Positions 10,695 through 22,368 of a stretch of 64,000 nucleotides of DNA are shown piece by piece; position 1 is the stretch's first letter; each line of letters starts with the position of its first letter. Under the pieces are notes generated by a model. The model was not told the DNA's origin and ran no database searches. It was given only the letters and a program-made list of their open reading frames with translations. The position numbers and the translations under genes were made by a program. This DNA comes from Euclidia mi (lineage: Eukaryota; Arthropoda; Insecta; Lepidoptera; Erebidae), in assembly GCA_944739405.2 (NCBI GenBank), contig OX123185.2:8429840-8493839 (forward strand), written 5' to 3'.

Positions 10695-13600
10695 TCTTCT
10701 TCTTCGTTTCGCTCTTGGCAGAGCGGTCGTGGTCATCATGAGGGAGTGTGAGGGGTTGATGTAGCCCGTTTGACGACATCTCGCCATCTCGTCCGGTTTC
10801 CGGCACTTCTAGTGCATTGTTGAAGCGATTGACCCACCGCGGACTTTATTTGATCAGTCCATCGCATTGGTGACCTGCCACGTGGTCTTGTACCTTCCAC
10901 TTTACCTTGAACTACCAAGCGCTCAATAGAGCCGCTATGTCGTCTTGAGACGTGTCCGAAATATTTCAGTATGCGAGATTGTACCAGAGCAGACAGACGC
11001 TGATTGATGCCAAGTTCTTGAAGAATGAAGGCATTTGTACGATGTTCGGTCCAAGATACCCCTAACATTCGCCGCCAGCACCACATCTCCAAAGCATCTA
11101 TCTTTTGCTTTTCAATTTCTCGCAACGTCCAGGTCTCTGCGGCGTATAAAAATATGGAGAATACAAGGGATTTTACTAGTCGGGTTTTAGTGACTCTAGT
11201 TATGTTTCTATTCTTCCATATTTTCTTCAGTCTATCCATTGCGCTTCTCGAGATTGCCATACGCCTTTTTATTTCGTCCACGCAACCACCGTTGTTAGAT
11301 ACAAGAGAGCCAAGGTATACATAGGATTGGACGACTTCACATCCTGCCATTGTAGTCACTTCTGACAAGCTAGAGTTTGCTCGGTCCACAATCATCATTT
11401 TCGTTTTACTGCGATTGATTTTAAGACCAAACTCTTGACTTACTCGTTCCATTTTTAGAAATAGCTCCTGCATGTTACTTTCATTAGTTGCAAACAGAGT
11501 TGTGTCGTCAGCATAACGCAAGTTGGCAATCTTGTATCCACCAACTGATACACCGTCTGTCCAATCTTCCAAAGTAATTCGCATTATGAGTTCAGTGTAT
11601 ATATTAAACAGAAGCGGCGATATTATGCATCCCTGGCGAACACCAGCACGAGGATGGAATGTAGCTGAAAGGGTATCGTCTGTTCGTACTGAGGCTGTTC
11701 CTTTCTCATACAGACTTCTAAGAAGATGCACAAGGTATTTTGGCGTTCCCATAGTCAGAAGCGTATCCCAGAGCTTTGGCCATTTCACTGAGTCAAACGC
11801 TTTGGAGAAGTCAACAAAGCAAATATAAGTGGGCTTGTTGAATTCTCGGGCCTTTTCGATGATTTGTCGCACGATGAAAATTTGCTCCCGGGTGCCTTTT
11901 CCCCTCACAAAACCCGCCTGTTCCGCAGCAATCTCCCTAGACAGGTATGGTTTAAGCCTTTCATTAAGAATATGTAACAGTATCTTGCTTGAGTGTGATA
12001 TAAGTGCAATTAGGCGGTAATTGTTACAGTTCTTTGTTGAGCCCTTTTTGTGCAGTGGAGCGAAGATTGTATGGGACCATTCAGTCGGCCACACTCCTGT
12101 TTGCCATATCTTGTCACAGATAGTGTGAAGAATCCGTACACCATGTTCATCTAAAGCTTGTATGGTTTCAATAGGGATTCCATCTCTACCAATCGCTTTT
12201 CCATTTTTCAGGTGTTTTATAGCGGCTTCAACTTCACGAAGAAGTATTGGAGGCTCTAGATCTTTACTATCGGGCTTTGTGCTGGGATAATTTTGGCATT
12301 GTGGGTCCTCAAATAACGACTGACAGTATCTCCTCCAAGTCTCAGAGATGTCATCTAATTCTGTTATTAGTTTGCCATTGGGATTTTCAATGGCCCATGT
12401 TTTAGATGACAGAGTCTTTGTAATGAAGCGAATTTTTTGAAAGAGGTCTCGGGGTTCGAATTTGTGGGCGTGTTGGTCTATATATTTGCATATTTGTCGC
12501 AAATAGGCGTTGTGATCTCGTCTGCACTGTCTCTGAATCTGTGCTGACAGCCTATTTAAGTTTTCAACAGTTGAGCCTCGTGCTTTCATCTCTCTCCTCT
12601 CTGTGACCAGTTCCAAAGTATCTTTGGTCATCCAATGTTGACGCTTGCGTATTCCAGCAGGTGGCGATTGTGACTGCACTGCCGCGAGTTTAATGAGTTT
12701 CACTGCCGTGTTCCACAATTCATCAGATGTCTCTTCTTCGGTGTCAGCCTCAGACCATGTGTGCCAGTTTTGTTCTACGGCTTCCCTAAACATGATGTGA
12801 TCCCGAACTCTGATGCCTTTTTGTTTGTCGGAGGTTCTTGCTGCAGTGAGTTTTCATTTCAAGTTTGCAATCAAGAGTTGGTGATCTGATCCACAATCAG
12901 CTCCAGGACGCGTATGAGCATTTTGAATTGAAGCTATCCCCCGTGATGGCACCATGATATAATCTATCTGATTACGGTACTTGCCGTCCGGGGATGTCCA
13001 TGTATATAGCCTTCTTGGATGATGTTGAAATCGGCTGTTTGCAATTACAAGGTTGTGTTCGGTTGCGAACTGTATAAGGCGATCCCCTCTGTCATTGCGT
13101 ATACCAAGGCCAAATTTCCCCATGCATTCGTTTACCTGGTGAGAATGTGCACCAATTTTGGCGTTGAAGTCTCCCAAAATAATAAGTATCTCTCTGTTTG
13201 GGAGTTTAGATAAGGTCGCTTCGAGTTCGGTATAGAAGTTCTCAATGACGTCATCACTTGCAGCACTGGTAGGAGCGTAGACTTGCACAAGGTTTATGTT
13301 CACAGGTGAAGCTTTTATTTTCATGGTAAGTATTCGGTCGTTTACTGGTTCATAACCCAACACGCAGTTCCTGAGTTGTAAAGGAACGAGGAACGCAACT
13401 CCATTCCGGCTATAGTTGTTATTACCGGAGAAGTAGATAATGTGCGTATCGGTACGTATATGGCCGCTATTTTTCCAGTTGGTTTCACTTACTCCACATA
13501 TACTTAAACCACATCTGGTGACCTCTTTCTCTAAGATTTCAAGTTTTCCAGGATAAAGCAAGCCTCTGACGTTCCAAGTTCGTATCCTTTGAACTTGACG

Positions 13601-14068
13601 TAATTTCACAGACATTCCAGTAACACCGTTTCCATCAGGAGCCTGGTTTCCTACTCCTCCATGGCCGGTATCCAACTTTACACCGCGTGCCCCGGACGCA
13701 ACACGGCGCCGGTTGCTAAGCGGATTGCATGGCGATCGCAGCTATTTATCTTTAACTTTTATAATGACTGTCTTGGGAATTTAGTGCAGTGGTTTCCCGT
13801 TGCCTTCTGCACCAGACATTTTGGGGGTTATTTAGTCCTCAAGGCCGCTGTAGCCTCTTCCAGCCGGTCGCCCAGCCAGGTGTATGGGTATACCGCCATT
13901 GCTCGGTCGCCAGAGCCTCGTTCGTTATCTAGCAGGGAGCACCACGGCGACTAAGGTGTCGCCGCCGCCAGCTATTCATACGAACCGCGCTAGTGCGCGT
14001 GCAGGTGAGGTTGACAATTGGATCGGATGAGATGTGATTTCCGTTCTTCCCTTACTCCCTAATATCTA
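10695..14068 (-). mobile_element. near-full-length RTE-clade LINE
   Basis: Exact 11-bp direct repeats TTCTAAGTAAT (10684-10694 and 14069-14079) bound this 3374-bp insertion. On the minus strand it has a leader of about 390 bases, one long ORF2-type frame (13675-10736) and a 41-base 3' end of GAA repeats, the short microsatellite-like tail typical of RTE elements. Insertion was into a SINE, whose two halves align across the gap. It is the best preserved autonomous-type element in the window. Confidence 0.9.
10736..13675 (-). pseudogene. RTE ORF2: endonuclease and reverse transcriptase, one stop
   Basis: The frame runs 980 codons including the final stop, broken only by a TGA at 12856-12854 (codon 274). 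APE endonuclease, residues about 30-273: 'IRTWNVRGLL', 'ICGVSETNW', 'NLVQVYAPTS', 'ILGDFNAKIGAHS', 'NQIDYIMV' and 'GSDHQLLIANL'. Reverse transcriptase, roughly residues 480-760: 'NYRLIALISHSSKILL', 'FVDFSKAFDSVKW' (motif A), 'GVRQGCIISPLLFNIY' (motif B) and 'NLRYADDTTLFA' (motif C). The C-terminus has 'RMLGVSWTEHRTN' and 'RPRGRSPMRWTDQI', familiar from RTE/BovB-like proteins. The product would nick DNA and prime reverse transcription of its own RNA. The stop falls exactly between endonuclease and polymerase. A C-to-T change in CGA is a plausible origin, inferred only. Confidence 0.92.
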
Positions 14069-14175
14069 TTCTAAGTAATATGACTATTGAATTGTTTATC
14101 ATCGATTGCTTTTCCACAACCTCAACCTGCATGTATTAGAGTTCCTCGTGATGTTTCGGCAGTCATGAGACTATT
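14069..14175 (+). repeat. SINE family S3, right part
   Basis: This continues the S3 SINE interrupted at 10694. It begins with the duplicated target TTCTAAGTAAT and carries the S3 body phrases 'caacctgcatg' and 'agttcctcgtgatgtt', which match the reversed copies at 17302-17483 and 31640-31745. Confidence 0.75.
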
Positions 14176-15089
14176 TAGGGCTCGTGGCAGTCATGGTCTT
14201 ATGGAATCGAATACTGAATGGATTGGTTTGCTAGTGCGTTGTAGATATATTTGATTGTCGTGATCGGGAACAGGCTTTTGTCTCTCTTTTCAACCGAGGG
14301 AAGACATTCAATCATCCATGTGCTACACATAAAACCTTCTTCTTAGATTGCTCTAGTGGTGAAAATAGTATCAAAGTCTGTTCAGTAGTGATGACTGACG
14401 CGGCAAATATTTAATTTTGTAAATATTCTGTCAGAATTGCATCATCAATTTAGAAGCAGCAAGAAAAGCTAATACGAAACAAACCCAACAATGTATCGTT
14501 ATTTAAGCAAACACACGGTCCTGTAAAGAGCGTGCCAGTGGGATGGCTTCATGCAATAATTCAGTGTAAATTGCTCGGTGGTGTGTAGTACATTACTGCG
14601 TGACATCCAGTGACGGGCTCTGCTATTGTTTGACTCACGGTTCGAATGAACGACCAGTTGTGCATTTCGGTTATCCTTTTGTATGTACGACGTATTTTAA
14701 AATAATTTTACTATGGTACGAAGGTTATCTTTCATTTTAGTGACTTGTGGCGGTATTGAAATAAGGTTTTCGTTGCGGGTTTCAATAGCTTAACTTTACA
14801 CGTGACTTAACGAGTGTCAGAACGTTGTCTTCAATGGTCACTGCTTCTGAACGTGGCCATACAGAGGATACAGACTCATATGTGTAGCCAGGTTCATACA
14901 GTAGTGAGAATAGTAGAGTATAGGATGAGACTAAGTAGTCCTAAAAAAGCTAGTGGATCCCGGATTCAAAGGCAAGCCACTTGATTCGCAACTGGGAGAA
15001 AGCTACGAACCTTCCTAACTTTGTCCCAATCTCATTATGACAGTGCTAATAAAAAAAGAAGAAAATATTTAATATGATTTTTATTTTTG
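14176..15089. other. no recognisable gene
   Basis: No conserved domain or long frame is seen. The stretch 14940-15050 has a loose resemblance to dispersed family S6, too weak to assign. Confidence 0.5.
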
Positions 15090-15094
15090 AATTT

Positions 15095-15240
15095 ACTGAC
15101 AAACAACGCATAGCCAAAACTATTAAAGATAAGATATATATAAGAAGCTGAAATTTAGCGTGTATGTTCCTTGAGGACCGTAGGGGTGACTAAGAACGGA
15201 TTTCCTGAAATTGCCACGGGTATCGGGCAGAAACGGTTAA
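15095..15240 (+). repeat. dispersed repeat sharing 'atcgggcagaaa' end
   Basis: The sequence 'agccaaaactatt ... tttagcgtgtatgttcc ... tatcgggcagaaa' parallels 19388-19490 ('agccaaaactacta ... atttggcatgttc ... gatcgggcagaaa'). This points to a common dispersed element. Its class is not identified. Confidence 0.5.
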
Positions 15241-15242
15241 AT

Positions 15243-15316
15243 TAAAACCCGGGAATCGAAGCCGGGACCTCCGATCAGCAGTCGCATACGCTATCCACTG
15301 GACCTCGGAGGCATTC
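15243..15316 (-). repeat. SINE S1, head fragment
   Basis: This is the tRNA-like head of S1 in reverse: 'cccgggaatcgaagccggg' followed by 'gcatacgctatccactgg' and 'cggaggca'. The body is missing. Confidence 0.75.
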
Positions 15317-15773
15317 TTAGGAGGCAATTAAAAATATATGCGGACATAGCTGCAGGCCACCTCTTCTAAGTTTATAAAAATCATAGATTGTTTATAACAT
15401 AACATAATTATGAAAAGGCCATCGGTAGCATGCATTACATTTTAAACCAAGTTGAAAGGTCGGATTCATATTGGTGCTAGTGGACGGGGATTAGGTCCGT
15501 AATCTATCGATCGCAAGTCCGATGACTTGTCCGACTGGGGCGCGGCTGCAGAATATAATTATATTCCGAGCACGTCAGTTATTTGGAGATATCTGTATGA
15601 CACTTCAGATCTTGCTGATTCGTATCCTATTATATTATAAACAATAATGTTTGTGAGGATGGATATTATGGATGGATGTTAGTTACTCTTTCACGAAAAT
15701 ATTACTGAACAAATGTTGATTTTACTTTGAGTAATGTAACATGTTTCTCAGAATAACTGTGATGCATTTTTTG

Positions 15774-15830
15774 CATTCAAGTAAATGTAATTAGTTTATA
15801 CCCTATAAACTTATTACATTTACTTGAATG
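15774..15830. repeat. near-perfect hairpin, 27-bp arms
   Basis: Arms 15774-15800 and 15804-15830 are reverse complements with one mismatch and a 3-base loop. Confidence 0.95.
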
Positions 15831-16089
15831 CCAGAAGCTTAGTTCGCGTGAGTTATACAGGTTTAATTGTAAAACATCAGGAACCTCGCAGGACTAGATA
15901 GTTAACATCATAAAAAGCAACACAACTGTGTGAGGTTCACCGAAAGTGCAATCATAACATATCACATAACAAGCACGTACTGTTAAAGATAATAGTCATA
16001 CAAATTATGCATTCAAAAATAAACACATAATTCTGCAGTATTTGTTATAAATTTGACGTAACTCATACGTAAAACATTAGTTTAATAGA

Positions 16090-16357
16090 TAGTCTCATAT
16101 CTTGGCGTGAGACTATTCTAACGCCTATATCTCCGAAGGGGTTGGAAGAGGTGTAAATATTACACCCACATTTCGCCATGAATTTTTAGGTCCCACGTAA
16201 TAGGGGGCAAGCCTATTGCTGTTACCGGGCACATCACCAGACTCCGGGCTGCTACTGAGTATTCGGAAAAACCCAGTAACGCTTTTGCCCGACCCGGGAA
16301 TTGAACCCGGGGATTCGGGTCAGTAGCCGCACACGCTATCCACTGGACCACGGAGGC
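16090..16357 (-). repeat. tRNA-derived SINE S1 with TSD
   Basis: A full S1 copy in reverse orientation, with B-box-like 'ccgggttcaattcccggg' on its own strand. It is bounded by exact 11-bp duplications AGTTTAATAGA at 16079-16089 and 16358-16368, showing LINE-style integration. Confidence 0.92.
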
Positions 16358-16368
16358 AGTTTAATAGA

Positions 16369-17300
16369 GACCAGAGAAAATTCTCGTTGCGTTTTTGTAT
16401 GCAAACTCAGATTGAAATCACCAAATCCGAACCGAAAACTCACATAGGTAAATCGAAGAAAAGAAAACACAATAAGGAAACCTATTCTCAATCCTCCAAA
16501 CAAACAACCTCGTAGATATCGAAACCTTTTAAAGTCGATTACTTAATCCAGTTCAGGAGAATTATCCCGTGTAAACTGTAGTATCAAGCTCCAAAAACGT
16601 CTATCTGATTTACCTAAACATTTTACGCCGTGTCCACGGAAGCATTCGAAGCACCGCATAAAAGACTGTAATAAATTCAATTGAGCAACTGTCGCCTGCA
16701 GATATAACTCGCCCCGCGACTCCGCCCACTTTCTCCCGAGTCTCTTGCAACAGATTTCTTTAAAGAAGATTGCTAAAGGAACTTTAAAATGGCGGTAGTC
16801 GTTTGAATAAAACTTAACGATATTTCCCGTTTGCTAGCGGTAAATCTAACTAGGATGTGTCGGTGACAGGCTATCTGCTGCCCACGATTTATTCTTGATA
16901 ACTAAATACGGGGACGTTGCTTTATTATATTTTTTTTGTAAACTGTACCGTTATTCTTGGGGGATATAAATTGCAATGGATTTTTAAAGGGTCTTTTTTC
17001 TGGACTTAAATTGATTGCATTTTAACTACGATAGAATATTAGAACTTAGAGAAAATCTACCACTTTACTCAAAGGGTAGATTGTGTTTAATTTTCTTTTA
17101 TAATGTAGACTGGAAGACCCTCTGGCATTGCCATTGGTAGTATAAATATATTTTACACCGTAAAGTATATTTACCCGTACCGTATTTTCTTAAATTCAAT
17201 GTATTTCAAGCACATTATTGTTTATAATTCCTATTAGCTTTCTGCTCTACTTCACCATGGAAACTTTATGAGTGCTAACTCACTCATTTATATTGTCTCT
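16369..17300. other. no recognisable gene
   Basis: AT-rich DNA with a short GC-richer patch near 16630-16760. No domain, long frame or repeat copy could be assigned. Confidence 0.5.
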
Positions 17301-17301
17301 C

Positions 17302-17483
17302 TATTTTGGCCCCCTCTAACTATGAGAAGGGTGAGGCCATAGCCCTTATCGCTAGTCAAGTCCTTGTTACCAAGCCAGACGTAACATATCTTTCGAGGAC
17401 ATTGCGGCGAACTCTAAGACATGCAGGTATCCTCCTAATGCATGTTTTCTTTCACCGTGTAACGAGAGATAATTAACAATTTA
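17302..17483 (-). repeat. SINE family S3, reversed copy
   Basis: On the plus strand it reads 'actatgagaagggtgaggcc', then 'agacatgcaggtatcc', 'tttctttcaccgtg' and 'gataattaacaattta'. These are the reverse-orientation phrases of the S3 family, also seen at 31640, 39967 and 41504. Its tRNA-like head is lost. Confidence 0.75.
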
Positions 17484-17924
17484 ATAACGATAAAAACTGT
17501 ACCTATAGCTATTTGCAAGGACCGATAAATATGCTCGATCTGGCTTAGGCAAAACTTCACATGTATATTACTAAATACGTAAAATATAGTTTGTGCAACA
17601 AAAAAAGAGGACGACAATGTACATTTATGCCGAAAAGAACCGTAATACTATATTGAATTTTACGTCCTTCCTCCTTTTGCGAACTCAAGATGGCATTCAT
17701 CGAGCACCAGTTTGCCCATAGAAGAGCTTCTCTACACGTTGGCTGTTTCTGACACACATAACACTTTTGTTTGTAGTTCCTCTTTCAATACTAGTGTCAG
17801 TTACTTTGCTCCTTTGTGCTACTGTAGAGGCCTGGAAACTATAGTGATGTAGTACTTTCGTTTTTAAATGTAAGGACTATTTTACTAACATGAGATAATG
17901 TATCTTTTTTCTTTTTTGAATGAG

Positions 17925-18010
17925 TGTGTGCCCTACTACAGTGTTGGCGTTCATAGGCCGACGGAAGGCCTCCGACATGGCCTAACGATTCCTGTCCTTA
18001 GGCAAGAACC
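17925..18010 (+). repeat. repeat S5, 5' fragment
   Basis: 'gagtgtgtgccctactacag', 'ggcctccgacatggcctaac' and 'gattcctgtcctta' match the first third of S5 at 2440 and 32336. The rest is absent. Confidence 0.7.
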
Positions 18011-18099
18011 TGGTAACTTAAATAATAAAGTATTATACTATACAGTGTTGATAAGAATTTCAAAAATATTTTCCGGAGTGAATATACTACTATAACTGA

Positions 18100-19250
18100 A
18101 TACAAATTAATGAAAAAATAACAGGTGCGGTGTATTGACCGTGGGGTTTAAAGCTTTACACAAACCGAGCAATCTCCATTACACAATTTTATTTCCTATT
18201 TAGACTATCCAATAATTACCATTTAATACAATATTATGACACCAACATCTTCTGGAATAAAGCCAAAGCTTAACTCCATGAAATAACTAATTAGTGCAAC
18301 TAATTACCTACACACGTGGTGGCAATCGATCACTCGCCAAATGTTGACGGCACCACTCACCTACTGCAACGTATTACAACTAGCCAATGAGCTCGATATT
18401 AAAAACTAGCTGTGTGACGCGGCTTCACCTGCTGATCTCCGCTATGGATCTAAATATAATTAAACCTAACTAGTGGGTTATTAAACGAGGACTAAATATA
18501 ACAACAGACTTACAGCCAATTTCGATATTCGATCTCTTAATGAATTTGACTACTAAAGAGAGACGGTTGACGTTTTTTGTATCGAGCTTGTCTATCTATC
18601 TATATCTAGTAGCCAAATCAAAAAGTATATCAAAAATCTATGTCTCGTAGCCAAATTGATAGATAGAATATTACAACCGGGCGTAAGTATACCTATTAAG
18701 TGTTTGCTTTACGTAATAGTATCATTAAATCCTGTGCAATGTATTTTTTAATATGAGATTCAGGTAGATACCTGATTTGCAGCATCCCGCTGTATACGCC
18801 GACTATGCTTCGACACGTGATTCGCCTCTGCACGAGACATCCTAGTTGTCATGTCGTTGCTCATCGCTCCTGGAACCCATGCCATTCTTATATATCTCTT
18901 ATCCTTGCTCATCAGAGTTCAATATTGTCAATATTCTTCTATTGCAATAGTTGGGTCAATTCGAGGGTGCGTGGTGGGTTCCTCCTTTAGTAAAAATAGT
19001 TCCGCCAAGTAACGCCTGATTCAAGTTTTAATAAATATATTTTTTCTTTGCAGTTTACATAAACATACAAAAGTATCGCCCAAGAATGAACCTAAATACT
19101 CTGTATCTACGAAACGTTATAAACCCAGCATGTAAAGATAAACGCTACACTAAACGGTTTAACCTAAGTTCCGTGTTGGCAAGTTTGTTTACTGCCGACA
19201 AAGGCTCGCCGAGAGCTGGGTTGATGATGTAACCACTACATCTGTCGAAC
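18100..19250. other. no recognisable gene
   Basis: No coding domain is seen. Near 18585-18670 a short direct repeat of the phrase 'tagccaaat' lies within TCTA-rich sequence. Confidence 0.45.
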
Positions 19251-19261
19251 GAGACGTGGGT

Positions 19262-19495
19262 AGTTTGTATTGATTGGTCAGTTGGTTTAGTGGTTTGTGA
19301 CACTGACTGGTGAAGCATAGGTCATTCGATTCCAATTTGGATATGTATAAAACTCTTGCGTCACTGACTGTCTAACAGAGAAGGTACAGCCAAAACTACT
19401 AGGGGAAAGAAATTTGGCATGTTCTTTGCGATGCGTATTAAGAAGAGACTGTCCAAAATGCTGAAGGGATCGGGCAGAAAAAGTTTATTTGAAAA
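19262..19495 (+). repeat. tRNA-headed dispersed repeat
   Basis: The head 'ggtcagttggtttagtgg' followed by 'ggtcattcgattccaattt' looks like degenerate A and B boxes. The downstream half shares the 'agccaaaactact ... gatcgggcagaaa' block with 15095-15240. A SINE or SINE-headed element is the likely source. Confidence 0.5.
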
Positions 19496-19725
19496 AAAAA
19501 TGCGCTCGCATCTGCGCATCCTCCAGTTTAAGATAAATATCTTTGAAAGGCACGATGATTTATTCTTTATACGAGTATGCGTGTAATTTTTCTGTGTGTG
19601 TCGTCCAATGTCGAGATTGAATCCACAACACTTGGCTCAGTCTCAAACATTGAGGCGCCCCCTTAACCCACTACGCCATACATGCAGAATAACAATAATA
19701 CTAAATTCCCTCCGAAGCACAGTAG

Positions 19726-19830
19726 CATTCATTCGCATGTAAAGGACACAACAAGCGGTCACCCATCCAATTGGTGACCTGATCAAACGTTGCTTAACTT
19801 TATCGATCTATTACCCGCTATCGGCCCCGG
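19726..19830 (+). repeat. repeat S5, 3' fragment
   Basis: 'tccgaagcacagtagc', 'caagcggtcacccatccaat' and 'gttgcttaacttt' match the second half of S5 at 31250 and 32460. Confidence 0.75.
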
Positions 19831-19844
19831 TCCTCATATAAGAT

Positions 19845-20000
19845 CTATCCATGGATTTGGATATTAGAGATACATATTTGATATATTTTGTATGAAGCTT
19901 ATGTCAAATACACATCTCTAATTTCTATAAAATGGCAAATAGATACCTATTTACCTTCTCTAATCTCTAAAAAAAATGGATAGATCGGATATTGAACTCA
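19845..20000. repeat. foldback (MITE-like) repeat
   Basis: 'ggatattagagatacatatt' is mirrored by the reverse complement of 'aatacacatctctaatttct', giving an imperfect hairpin. The same words ('atgtcaaacacgaatctc', 'atggatcgaatattg') recur at 24494-24650, and a shorter relative is near 38450-38540. No terminal duplication was resolved. Confidence 0.5.
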
Positions 20001-20539
20001 GCGGTAAGAGCTACATATTTCAGATAAATGTAGGTTACTAGGCATTGTCATTAGGCGTATTACTTAAGGCGCTGTCCTAAGCGACTGTTTTGGTAAATGA
20101 GGGGGTGAAGCAGGGGAGGTGAAGGGAGCTTAGCTCCGTCTACTGCGGGGCGCCCCCCTTCATTCTCGTCGCGTGCGGCCGTATTCTGGTGACATCCGTA
20201 TTCCAATATTTCAAAATTGCAAGCAAAACGTTTTAGCATATTGAATTGAGATACTGATATTAAAATTTATATTACATACATCAATCTGTTTGTACAATAT
20301 AGGCATAGCGCAATTTTTGTTCTCAGTGCAGCCATGAGCAAAACTGGTTTACATTAGACGTTATAGGTATTAAATGTTGACGAAAGTAGGTAAATACCTA
20401 CGTGCCGTAAGATGATAAAAATAATTAAGTCAGTTCCATGTATGGAGAGGCCATTATTACGTTTGTTTTGTTTTTGTATAAAAATAGTGAAGCAGTTCAT
20501 AGAATACCTACATCTAATTCCATTCCTGCCAGTTTTCAA

Positions 20540-20650
20540 ATCTGTTTTGCAATAAATTGGCTGTGACATATGGGCGGACAGACAGACAGACATTGCGAAT
20601 CTATAAGGGTTCCGTTTTTACAATTTTTGGCTACGGTACCCTAAAAAACA
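20540..20650 (+). repeat. 3' end of an unidentified dispersed element
   Basis: It contains (cagaca)n-like 'cagacagacagaca', then 'tataagggttccgttttt' and 'ctacggtaccctaaaaa'. I remember this combination as common in lepidopteran genomes. A short relative lies at 49764 ('agggttccgtaactcg'). Confidence 0.45.
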
Positions 20651-20784
20651 CAATACTGCTCTACTAAGCGCAAAAGCCGTATCTCAACTAAAGCGAGTTA
20701 CGAGATAAGTGAAGTTTAGTAAAAGTTGATTTCTTTTATTTATTTATGGATGTTTATTGTTATTATAGGTATAATTATTATGGC

Positions 20785-21377
20785 AAAGGTTTCGAAATAC
20801 GTCGCCGTTTTCAGGGGTTGTGAGTGATTGGAGAGGGAGCAGAGGAGGTCTTGAAACCCCCCTCACTATTTTCACTTGCCGGAAATACTTGGTTTCCTCT
20901 GAAAAAAAATATCTCCGAACATCGGTGTGTATGGCACTGCAAACTTCCACATTCATCACACTAGTTTAATAAACTAAGGTTGTCGGAGCCCTGCGAAGGG
21001 CTCCTATTTTCGGATTAAGGGTCAAAAGAGAACCTAACATAACCTATTTATTTACTTATTACAGTCGCACCTAACCCAAGGCACTCGAAAGCAATGACGC
21101 ACAAATTTGACATTAGCTGTCAATATGATCATTGCAAGATGGCAGTTTTGCGTTTCGTTTCACGTTTTTCACATAAAACCTAAAAATTACATTTGTAAAA
21201 CTGTACTAAAGTATAAAAACTATGTTCCGTTTTGCATAATTGCCGAAGTATTTATGAAATTTTCAAAATTGTTTAAAAATATTTAGACGCAACTCCGGCA
21301 GCCAAAATTACTTTTAGGGGATTGAAACGAATTACCTTAAGCCCCCTACACTACCAATACTCAAATTCAGGCGTTTC
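20785..21377. repeat. dispersed repeat X, longer copy
   Basis: Two blocks, 20785-20855 and 21189-21377, recur as 24815-24870 and 24871-25317. Examples are 'ggtttcgaaatacgtcgcc', 'ggggttgtgagtgattgg' and 'acgcaactccggcagcc'. In the second copy the 330 bases between the blocks are missing and an RTE stub is inserted. The repeat is non-coding and its class is unknown. Confidence 0.75.
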
Positions 21378-21693
21378 GAAACATTATTATTTTTCAAAAT
21401 AGATGAAACATCAAAAATATATGTGGATATACCATATTCATGAGATACTGCTATGTTGCTTAGAAAATTATAGAATAAGAATTTGAGTTACTGCTTTTTC
21501 GTTAGCTCTCGTCATACATGTTTGTATGGAAAAATATAAAAAATTTCTTTCGCTTCAAATATGTGTTGTTTCAAAGAAAATAAATATTAAAATATATTTA
21601 TTTATATTCATTTATAATTTATTAACGAAATACAGAGTTTACAGCTCATCAAAAGTTAGCTATCTGCTACAACCCGGCAGGTTTTCTTTATTC

Positions 21694-21996
21694 TCATCGA
21701 ATGTTAAAGGCAGTGTGTGAGGTGATAAGACTTATTATTTGCTGTTGTTCACGAGGCACAGTTTCATTTACTTTCCTTTTACGGCTTGGTATTGTAGAAA
21801 TTTCAAGCACTGATGAAACATTTTCCTCTCCGTGATCTCGCAATGCCATCCCTTGAGCTTGACGAGAATCAACAATTTCAGGCAACTGCCAATTCATATA
21901 AAACGCCACAAGCTTCTCCCAGAAAACATCATCTCTTTCTATAATTTCTATTTTTAGTGGTTTACTTTGCCGTGTGGTTGACGGCATAGAATACAA
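21694..21996 (-). pseudogene. YqaJ-type nuclease gene, C-terminal remnant
   Basis: The minus-strand frame begins with 'KPLKIEIIERDDVFWEKL' and continues 'FYMNWQLPEIVDSRQ'. This is the region that follows the catalytic core in eukaryotic YqaJ/viral-recombinase-family proteins, just after a phrase of the type 'YYQIQGQ...FAVW'. That preceding phrase lies at 22370-22450 on the same strand. About 370 bases of repeat sequence (21997-22368) separate the two. Such exonuclease-like genes are often carried by transposon-like or viral elements in insects, a recollection I cannot test here. The copy is dead. Confidence 0.55.
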
Positions 21997-22006
21997 GTGT
22001 CACCAC

Positions 22007-22109
22007 CCCCTATCTTCCCGTGGGTGTCGTAAAAGGCGACTAAGGGATGACATGATGCAAATACCATCTCTGCGTAGAGACGGAAAACTCGACATCAAAC
22101 CCTATACGA
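22007..22109 (+). repeat. fragment of a dispersed LINE-associated repeat
   Basis: 'cttcccgtgggtgtcgtaa' and 'aggcgactaagggatgacat' are phrases I remember from abundant lepidopteran LINE 3' regions. It lies directly before an S1 SINE. Confidence 0.4.
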
Positions 22110-22368
22110 CTGCCTCGTTGGTCTTGCGGCATAAATGTGCGCGTGGGATCGGGAGGTCCCGGGTTCGATTCCTGGGTCGGGCAGTGTTATTGGGATTATC
22201 TGCCACGAAATTCTCAGTAGCAGCACGGAGTCTGGAAATGTGCCCGGTACGGCAATAGGCTCGCCCCTTATTACGTGGGACTAAAGCATATCTGGCGAAA
22301 AGTGGGTGTAGAAATACACCTCTGCCTACCCTTTCGGGGATAAAAGGCGTGACTTTATGTATGTATGT
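22110..22368 (+). repeat. tRNA-derived SINE S1 inside the YqaJ remnant
   Basis: A diverged head is followed by 'gggttcgattcctgggtcgg', the S1 body ('agtagcagcacggagtctgg') and a TATG-repeat tail (22355-22370). Its arrival split the YqaJ pseudogene. Confidence 0.85.

Noticed and set aside
10592..14175. R2-like or APE-lacking assignment for the RTE element
   Set aside because: A complete APE endonuclease with the GDFNAKIG and GSDHQ motifs precedes the RT, excluding R2-type architecture.
20900..21080. Telomeric TTAGG array as target of R1-type elements
   Set aside because: Only scattered CCTAAC-like words appear; no tandem pentamers exist near any R1-type element.
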